This document shows positions 57,784-64,000 of a stretch of 64,000 nucleotides of DNA, piece after piece. How positions within the stretch are numbered: position 1 is the first letter of the stretch; each line of letters starts with the position of its first letter. This stretch comes from Flavobacteriales bacterium (GTDB lineage: Bacteria; Bacteroidota; Bacteroidia; Flavobacteriales_E; Vicingaceae), in NCBI GenBank assembly GCA_015075325.1, contig JABTUP010000009.1:62001-126000 (forward strand), read 5' to 3'. The notes beneath the pieces were generated by a model. That model was given only the letters and a program-made list of their open reading frames with translations, was not told the DNA's origin and searched no databases. Position numbers and translations under genes: made by a program.

Positions 57784-60700
57784 TTAATTAATGGTGTATT
57801 CAATTTCTGAAATTTGCTCTAAGTTAGCAAAAAACTCGTTAGAAAGTGATACTTTTTTTGATCTAGAGAATAATCCTACGGTTCCTTGTTCGAGGTCTAA
57901 TAAATAAATATCGAAACTATATCCTCCTGCATGTGTTTTGGTTAGTTCATCTAACTTAGCAATTAGTTCAGGAGTAACATCTTTGTAATCGATAATTATG
58001 GTTATTCCTTTTGCCATTTTTTCTCTAACTTCTGACAGCAACTGAATAGAATTGATGTTGAATTCTAGTTTTTTCTCTACAATGTCGGTTGGTTTTGCCC
58101 AGCGGTTTTCGCGTTGTTTTACTTGTCCTTTTATAAAAAGAAATTGGTCTTTAGAAAAATAGGGTTTGTATTTAATGTATTCTTCTCCAAACATAAAAAA
58201 CTCGTGTGCATCAGAATAATCTTCTATTCTAACAATTCCATAAGGTTTATTTGTTTTAGAAACTCGCTCTTGAAAATCGACACAAATACCTGCAATAGCA
58301 AATTGTTTGCCTTCCACGGCATTTAAATCTTTAAGTTCTGCCAATTCGCCCTTTACAAAGTTTTTTATTTCCAGTTTAAAGTCGTCGAGTGGGTGACCAG
58401 AAATAAAAATGCCCACCACTTCTTTTTCTTTGCGGAGTTTGTCTAAAGTTCCCCATTCTTCGCAATTTGGTATTGGAGGCTCTTCAATTTGAATGCTTTG
58501 TTCTCCTTCCAACATATCAAACATCGATACTTGTGAGGAGTTCTGACTTTCTTGATATTTATTTCCGTATTTTATTATTTTTTCTAAAAATATTGAATTA
58601 TCGTCTTGCAAAGCAAAGTATTGAGCACGATGAGTGCCAGCAAACGAATCGAAAGCTCCACCAAGAGCTAAACTTTCTAATGTTTTTTTGTTTGCTGCTC
58701 GTAAATCTATTCGTTTAACAAAATCGAAAATAGAAGTAAAAGCACCATTTTTTCTGCGTTCTTGCACAATTGATTCAACGGCTTTTTCACCAACACCTTT
58801 CATGGCTCCTAATCCGAAACGAATTTCGCCTTTTGCATTTACCGTAAATTTATGTACCGATTCGTTTACATCAGGACCTAAAACAGGTATTCCCATGCGT
58901 TTACATTCGTCCATAAAAAAGGTAACTTGTTTAATGTCGCTCATGTTGTTGCTCAGTACCGAAGCCATGTATTCGGCAGGGTAGTGGGCTTTTAAAAAAG
59001 CAGTTTGGTAAGCAATCCAAGCATAACAAGTAGAGTGCGATTTGTTAAAAGCGTATGCAGCAAATGCTTCCCAATCTTTCCATACTTTTTCCAATTTTTC
59101 TTCAGGATGTCCTTTTTCTACAGCTTGTGTAACAAATTGAGGTTTCATTTTATCCAAAACCGCTTTTTGCTTTTTACCCATGGCTTTTCGAAGCATATCA
59201 GCTTCACCTTTGGAAAAACCTGCAATCTTTTGAGATAAAAGCATTACCTGCTCTTGATATACTGTAATTCCGTAGGTTTCTTTTAAGTTATCTTCCATTT
59301 CTGGAAGGTCGTATTCAATTTCTTCTTCGCCATGTTTACGCTTAATAAACGACGGAATGTATTCCATTGGTCCTGGTCGGTAAAGTGCGTTCATGGCAAT
59401 TAAATCGGCAAACACAGTTGGTTTGAGGTGTTTTAAGTGCTTTTGCATTCCGGGCGACTCGTATTGGAATATACCAACTGTTTCGCCACGTTGAAAAAGT
59501 TCGTAAGTTTTGGTGTCTTCAATATCAAATTTTTCGGGGTCGAGTAAAATTCCATGTCGGTCTCTAACAATTTCAACGGCATCTTTTATAAGCGTAAGCG
59601 TTTTTAAACCCAAGAAGTCCATTTTTAACAACCCTGCATTTTCAGCAACCGAGTTATCAAATTGTGTACAAGCCATTACTGAATCTTTTGCCAAAGCAAT
59701 CGGTACGTAATTGGTCATGTCATCTGGAGTAATAATAATTCCACAAGCATGAATACCAGTGTTTCGAACAGCACCTTCAACTTTTACTGCTTGTTTTACC
59801 ATTCTCGATTCAATCGAACTTCCGTTAAAAAGTGATTTTAATTGTAATGCTCTGTCAATTTCTTCTCTTTTACCACTCAATTTATCTTCCAATTCTTTAT
59901 CCGACATCGACACAATTTTGTTTAACGATAAATCGGGAATTAAACCTGCAATACGACCAGCTTGATCTAAAGGAATTTCCAACACTCTTGCTGCATCTCG
60001 AATAGATGATTTTGCTGCCATTGTGCCATAAGTAATAATTTGAGCAACTTGGTTTGAGCCGTATTTATTAATTACATATTCAATCACTTTTTGTCTGCCA
60101 TCATCATCAAAGTCAATATCAATATCGGGCATCGAAACCCTATCGGGATTAAGAAAACGCTCAAAAAGTAAATCGTATTTTATTGGGTCGATATTGGTAA
60201 TTCCAGTGCAATAAGCAACTACCGAACCAGCTGCAGAACCTCTGCCTGGTCCAACCGATACGCCCATTTTTCGTGCTTCACGAATAAAATCTTCTACAAT
60301 TAAGAAATAACCTGGATAACCTGTTTTTTTAATTACTTCGAGTTCAAAATCAATTCGTTCTTTGAGTTCATCGGTAATTTCTTTGTATCGTTCTTCCGCA
60401 CCTTTGTATGTGATGTATCTTAAATAATTGTTTTCTCCAATTTTTGCTTTGGGATTTTCTTCATCAAGAGGGTCTTTAAACTCTTCTGGAATATCAAATT
60501 TTGGAAGCAGCACTTCTCGTTCGAGTGGGAAAACTTCAATTTTATCGGCAATTTCTTTGGTGTTGAGAATGGCTTCAGGCAAATCAGCAAAAAGCATTTT
60601 TATTTCGTCGGGAGATTTAAAGTAAAACTCATCGTTAGGGAATCCAAAACGAAATTCTCGACCTTTTGCACCGATGTATTTTTTTGGTTGACTAACGTAT

Positions 60701-62082
60701 TTTCCATCTCTTATACAAAGTAATACATCTTGCGATTCGGCATCTTCTTTATTCATGTAATAGTTGTTGTTGGCCGCAACACATTTTATTTGATGTTGTT
60801 TTGCAAAGTCGAGTAATACTTTGTTGATGTCGTCTTCTTCTGAAACTCCATGTCGGTTTATTTCGATGTAAAAATCGTCGCCAAAATGTTCTTTCCACCA
60901 AAGCAAAGCTTCTTCGGCTTGTTTTATTCCTTCAAATAATATTTTGTTTGGTACTTCGCCCCAAATTCCGCCAGATAAAACAATGATGTCAGATTTGTAT
61001 TTTAACAGCAATTCCCTATCAATTCGAGGTACGTAATAAAAACCTTCGGTATTGGCGTAAGAAGCTAGTTTAATAAGGTTTTCATACCCTTTTTTATTTT
61101 TAGCCAATAATACGGTTTGAAAACCATCGTCTTTTATGTTTTTATCCAATCGATTATTACACAAATTAAATTCGCAACCCACAATAGGTTTTATGCCTTC
61201 TTTAATAGCGTCTCTAACAAAATGAAAGGTAGCCATCATGTTGCCATGATCGGTTAACGCTACTGCCTCCATACCAAGTTGTTTTGCTTTTTTAATCAAA
61301 TCGTACACTTTGGTAGTTGATTGAAGGATTGAAAACTCGGAATGGTTGTGTAAATGCACAAAAGGTACATCAACTAATTCATCAGAAACTTTGGTGTCGG
61401 TGTTTAAAGTCGTTGAAGCAGTATCTTGTTTGTGGTGTTCAAAATTAGCTTCGGCAAGAGTAGGAGCTTCGTAGTTTACTAAATCGGCATTGCTAATTTC
61501 TTTAACGTGAATAATTCGGTTGGTAATTAAACCAAAAAAACAACGGCCTGTAGCATCAACATCATAAGCTGCATCGTGTGCATCGCCAAAACCTTTTCCA
61601 AATAATTTGGTATGTAAATCGGTAAGCGATGGAAATTTAAAGCCGCCACCTCTACCACCAGGTAAAGCACAATAATCAATGCTAGAAAGCATGGTGTCGA
61701 GCACCTTTAAGTTGGCTAAGTTGTTTGCTATTGAAGTTCTAAAAAACTCTGCTCCAACAATATTAATATCAAACTCAACATTGTGTCCAACAACATAAGT
61801 GGTTTGTTGTAAATCGGCTAAAAATTCAGTTAAAACAAGTTCTAGGTCGTGTCCGTCTCTTAAAGCTCTTTCGGTGGTAACCCCATGTATGTTTGAAACT
61901 CCAATAGGAATATCAAATCCATTGGGTTTAACGATAAAGTTTTGAGCTTTAATTAATTTTCCGTTAACATCGTGCAGTTGCCATGCCAACTGAACCATTC
62001 TTGGCCAATTGTCAGAATCGGAAACAGGTGCTTTATAGTTTTTTGGTAAGCCTGTGGTTTCGGTATCGAAAATTAAAAACAT
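57784..62082 (-). CDS. dnaE: DNA polymerase III alpha subunit with fused proofreading exonuclease
   Basis: A protein of 1432 residues. Residues 1-190 are a DEDDh exonuclease of the DnaQ type: FDTETTG (Asp6, Glu8), GHNVEFD (Asp105), and HDAAYD (His169, Asp174) are all intact. A linker follows, then the PHP domain (about 240-480, with HLHNHSEF and LTDHGNM). The polymerase core has GPGRGSAAGS near 611 and the catalytic aspartates in PDIDIDFDD (652-660), and then the helix-hairpin-helix and OB-like C-terminal parts. So alpha and epsilon activities are in one chain, with a separate DnaE-type polymerase, not PolC. Confidence 0.93.
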   Translation of the reverse strand: MFLIFDTETTGLPKNYKAPVSDSDNWPRMVQLAWQLHDVNGKLIKAQNFIVKPNGFDIPIGVSNIHGVTTERALRDGHDLELVLTEFLADLQQTTYVVGHNVEFDINIVGAEFFRTSIANNLANLKVLDTMLSSIDYCALPGGRGGGFKFPSLTDLHTKLFGKGFGDAHDAAYDVDATGRCFFGLITNRIIHVKEISNADLVNYEAPTLAEANFEHHKQDTASTTLNTDTKVSDELVDVPFVHLHNHSEFSILQSTTKVYDLIKKAKQLGMEAVALTDHGNMMATFHFVRDAIKEGIKPIVGCEFNLCNNRLDKNIKDDGFQTVLLAKNKKGYENLIKLASYANTEGFYYVPRIDRELLLKYKSDIIVLSGGIWGEVPNKILFEGIKQAEEALLWWKEHFGDDFYIEINRHGVSEEDDINKVLLDFAKQHQIKCVAANNNYYMNKEDAESQDVLLCIRDGKYVSQPKKYIGAKGREFRFGFPNDEFYFKSPDEIKMLFADLPEAILNTKEIADKIEVFPLEREVLLPKFDIPEEFKDPLDEENPKAKIGENNYLRYITYKGAEERYKEITDELKERIDFELEVIKKTGYPGYFLIVEDFIREARKMGVSVGPGRGSAAGSVVAYCTGITNIDPIKYDLLFERFLNPDRVSMPDIDIDFDDDGRQKVIEYVINKYGSNQVAQIITYGTMAAKSSIRDAARVLEIPLDQAGRIAGLIPDLSLNKIVSMSDKELEDKLSGKREEIDRALQLKSLFNGSSIESRMVKQAVKVEGAVRNTGIHACGIIITPDDMTNYVPIALAKDSVMACTQFDNSVAENAGLLKMDFLGLKTLTLIKDAVEIVRDRHGILLDPEKFDIEDTKTYELFQRGETVGIFQYESPGMQKHLKHLKPTVFADLIAMNALYRPGPMEYIPSFIKRKHGEEEIEYDLPEMEDNLKETYGITVYQEQVMLLSQKIAGFSKGEADMLRKAMGKKQKAVLDKMKPQFVTQAVEKGHPEEKLEKVWKDWEAFAAYAFNKSHSTCYAWIAYQTAFLKAHYPAEYMASVLSNNMSDIKQVTFFMDECKRMGIPVLGPDVNESVHKFTVNAKGEIRFGLGAMKGVGEKAVESIVQERRKNGAFTSIFDFVKRIDLRAANKKTLESLALGGAFDSFAGTHRAQYFALQDDNSIFLEKIIKYGNKYQESQNSSQVSMFDMLEGEQSIQIEEPPIPNCEEWGTLDKLRKEKEVVGIFISGHPLDDFKLEIKNFVKGELAELKDLNAVEGKQFAIAGICVDFQERVSKTNKPYGIVRIEDYSDAHEFFMFGEEYIKYKPYFSKDQFLFIKGQVKQRENRWAKPTDIVEKKLEFNINSIQLLSEVREKMAKGITIIIDYKDVTPELIAKLDELTKTHAGGYSFDIYLLDLEQGTVGLFSRSKKVSLSNEFFANLEQISEIEYTIN

Positions 62083-62156
62083 GGAAATTTTCTAAAAAAT
62101 AAATGAGCTATAAAGTTACCCAACCTATTTTAGTTTGTTTTATAATGTTGATAAAT

Positions 62157-62188
62157 TTTGGAGAACTAAATTCTATGGGTTAACTTTA
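62157..62188 (+). promoter_or_regulatory. Putative promoter of cmk
   Basis: TTTG at 62157-62160, 20 bases, then TAACTTTA (one mismatch to TAnnTTTG), 19 bases before the cmk ATG. Confidence 0.4.
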
Positions 62189-62207
62189 CCAACTGTTATC
62201 AAAAAAA

Positions 62208-62900
62208 ATGGGTAAAATAATTATAGCTATTGATGGATATTCTTCGTGTGGTAAAAGCACGTTGGCAAAGCAGTTGGCTAAAGCGTTGGGTTATATTTAT
62301 GTAGATACTGGAGCCATGTATCGTGCAGTGGCTTATTATGCTAATCAGCATGGTTTTTTTGATAAAAATGCGTTGAGTGTTTTAAAGTTGTTAGAAGCAT
62401 TACCTAAAATAAACATTACGTTTTCGTTTAATCCACAACTCAACAAATCGGAAACCTGTTTAAATGGCGAAAATATTGAACAATACATTAGAACCATTGA
62501 AATATCTAATCAGGTGAGTAAAATAGCACAAATAAAAGAGGTTAGAGAAAAAATGGTGGATTTACAACGAGCCATGGGCGAACAAAAAGGGTTGGTTATG
62601 GATGGAAGAGACATTGGTTCGGTGGTTTTTCCAAAAGCCGAATTAAAATTGTTTATGACTGCAAGCCCCGAAATTAGGGCAAAAAGAAGATATGACGAAC
62701 TAATTGCAAAAGGCGACAAGGTTTCGTTTGAAGAAGTTTTAACCAATATTACACTTCGCGATAACGATGATACCACCCGCTCAGAAAATCCATTAATTAA
62801 AGCAGATGACGCTGTAGTTATCGACAATTCCAATCTTACCCAAGATGAGCAATATCAATTAGCACTAAAACTGGCTAAAGATTGTATTGCTCAAAAATAG
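62208..62900 (+). CDS. cmk: Cytidylate kinase
   Basis: A protein of 230 residues. The P-loop is DGYSSCGKSTLAK near residue 9 (SCGKST in place of SGKST), then YVDTGAMYRAVAYYA near 32, and DGRDIGSVVFPKAELKLFMTA near 130. It phosphorylates CMP and dCMP. The (d)CMP-binding insert typical of the bacterial family is present between the two. It is followed by ilvE on the same strand after 87 bases. Confidence 0.93.
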   Translation: MGKIIIAIDGYSSCGKSTLAKQLAKALGYIYVDTGAMYRAVAYYANQHGFFDKNALSVLKLLEALPKINITFSFNPQLNKSETCLNGENIEQYIRTIEISNQVSKIAQIKEVREKMVDLQRAMGEQKGLVMDGRDIGSVVFPKAELKLFMTASPEIRAKRRYDELIAKGDKVSFEEVLTNITLRDNDDTTRSENPLIKADDAVVIDNSNLTQDEQYQLALKLAKDCIAQK

Positions 62901-62987
62901 ATTATTAAATTATATTGCCACTTTTGGGTAGGTTTTTCTAGAAATAATCAGTAAATTCGCAATATTTAGTAACATTAATTAGTAGTA

Positions 62988-64000
62988 ATGATAGAAGTTT
63001 TGAGTAAGATATTAGTTGAAAAAACAACTCAATCGAGATTGCCAGAAGTAGATTTTGATAATATTGTTTTTGGAAAAGTGTTTTCTGACCACATGTTTGT
63101 TGCCGATTACAAAAATGGAGAGTGGAGTAACCTAAAAATACAACCGTATGCACCCATAAGCTTAAGTCCGGCTTGTGCAGCTTTGCATTATGGACAAGCT
63201 ATTTTTGAGGGAATGAAAGCGTATAAAAACGAAAAAGGAGAAATCTTTTTATTTAGACCAACCGATAACGCAAAAAGAATTAATGTTTCTGCCAGAAGAA
63301 TGTGTATGCCAGAAATTCCCGAAGAAATTTTTATGTCAGCCCTAAAACAGTTGGTAAAAATGGATTCGGAATGGATTCCTTCAGGAGAAGGTAGTTCGTT
63401 GTATATTCGTCCGTTTATGTTTGCTAGTGAACAGTTGTTAGGTGTTCGTCCGGCCGACGAATATAAATTTATCATTTTTACAGCACCAGTAAATTCATAT
63501 TACAGCACACCAGTTAATGTTAAAGTAGAAATGGAATATTCTAGAGCTACTGAAGGTGGTGCTGGTTTTGCAAAAGTTGCTGGTAATTATGGAGCAGCAT
63601 TGTATCCTGCAAAAATGGGACAAGATCAAGGTTATCAGCAATTGGTTTGGACTGATTCTGTTTCGCACGAATACATTGAAGAGTCAGGTACAATGAATGT
63701 GATGTTTCAAATTGGAAACAAATTGATAACACCAAACTTGGATTTTAAAACCACTTTAGCAGGAATTACACGAGATAGCGTATTAACAATAGCTCGAGAA
63801 ATGGGCGTAGAAGTAGAAGAAAGAAGAGTTTCGGTAAAAGAAATTATTGCTGCAGCAAAAAGTGGTGAGTTGAAAGATGTTTTTGGAACAGGAACTGCTG
63901 CTACTATTGCTCAAATTGTATCAATAACTTTAAAAGACGAACGATTTGAACTTCCTCCAATAGAACAAAGAGATTTATCGAATAAAATTTCGAACAAACT
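62988..64000 (+). CDS. ilvE: Branched-chain amino-acid aminotransferase, cut by window edge
   Basis: The frame starts at the ATG 62988 and is open to the window edge (337 codons seen). Class IV aminotransferase features are clear: LHYGQAIFEGMKAY near residue 70, LYIRPFMFASE near 140, the pyridoxal-phosphate Lys in KVAGNYGA near 197, EESGTMNVMF near 225, and GTGTAATIAQI near 303. It moves the amino group to and from leucine, isoleucine and valine. The type with LYIRP belongs to group II (mitochondrial-like) enzymes. The last few residues are outside the window. Confidence 0.95.
   Translation, partial: MIEVLSKILVEKTTQSRLPEVDFDNIVFGKVFSDHMFVADYKNGEWSNLKIQPYAPISLSPACAALHYGQAIFEGMKAYKNEKGEIFLFRPTDNAKRINVSARRMCMPEIPEEIFMSALKQLVKMDSEWIPSGEGSSLYIRPFMFASEQLLGVRPADEYKFIIFTAPVNSYYSTPVNVKVEMEYSRATEGGAGFAKVAGNYGAALYPAKMGQDQGYQQLVWTDSVSHEYIEESGTMNVMFQIGNKLITPNLDFKTTLAGITRDSVLTIAREMGVEVEERRVSVKEIIAAAKSGELKDVFGTGTAATIAQIVSITLKDERFELPPIEQRDLSNKISNK

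Overview
The window looks like chromosomal DNA from a low-GC member of the Bacteroidota, probably a flavobacterium-like lineage; this is inferred from gene content. Markers seen here are two secreted proteins with Por-type (T9SS type A) C-terminal sorting domains, a GLPGLI protein, a PorE-like TPR/PD40/OmpA-like protein, a ResB-CcsA fusion, propeller/Y_Y_Y sensors, and promoters with the TAnnTTTG -7 box instead of a strong Shine-Dalgarno. No rRNA, tRNA, CRISPR array, insertion sequence or prophage was recognised. Both window edges cut genes: a YfcE-like phosphoesterase on the left and a branched-chain aminotransferase on the right.

Layout. 0-10.8 kb holds envelope and small housekeeping genes: outer-membrane barrels, a GNAT enzyme, a PurD-like ATP-grasp protein, DUF2911 and GLPGLI proteins, a lipoprotein, an acyltransferase and YbaB. 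10.9-16.5 kb is a two-gene unit made of an exported TPR-caspase protein and a propeller sensor with a SpoIIE-type phosphatase output. 16.7-22 kb has QueD, a PA-domain T9SS cargo protein and the tyrosine/homogentisate pair hmgA-hppD. 22-33 kb runs mostly leftward: PspC/PadR, a flippase and glycosyltransferase, fabG, sucD, a YugP-like protease, folE with a pterin synthase, VF530, KdsC and a DUF2520 protein. 33-38.5 kb encodes cytochrome c maturation and the PorE-like protein; 38.5-44 kb a VOC/DUF1801/holA/AMP nucleosidase cluster and a subtilisin-like T9SS protease. 44-49.8 kb is a type III restriction-modification operon with dinD between res and mod. 49.8-55 kb is an NAD-linked formate dehydrogenase cluster with fdhD. 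55-64 kb has pyrR-pyrB, cyclophilin, thioredoxin, a DnaE with a built-in proofreading domain, cmk and ilvE.

How genes work together. The CxxxHGH spacing in the first pterin synthase (16.7 kb) fits queuosine synthesis, while the Cx5HGH spacing of the second, directly upstream of folE, fits a tetrahydrobiopterin-type pathway; this is attractive next to tyrosine catabolism, because phenylalanine hydroxylase needs such a cofactor. The res-dinD-mod operon is the clearest candidate defence locus. The exported caspase and the membrane phosphatase sensor next to it may form one signalling unit.

The most striking non-coding feature is a family of degenerate seven-base-phased repeats in at least ten intergenic places, often touching start or stop codons, plus a second GCGGATT/ATCTGCG repeat family at three sites. 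Two genes (formate dehydrogenase alpha and mod) have coding-like out-of-frame tails that one base at a homopolymer would join to the gene.
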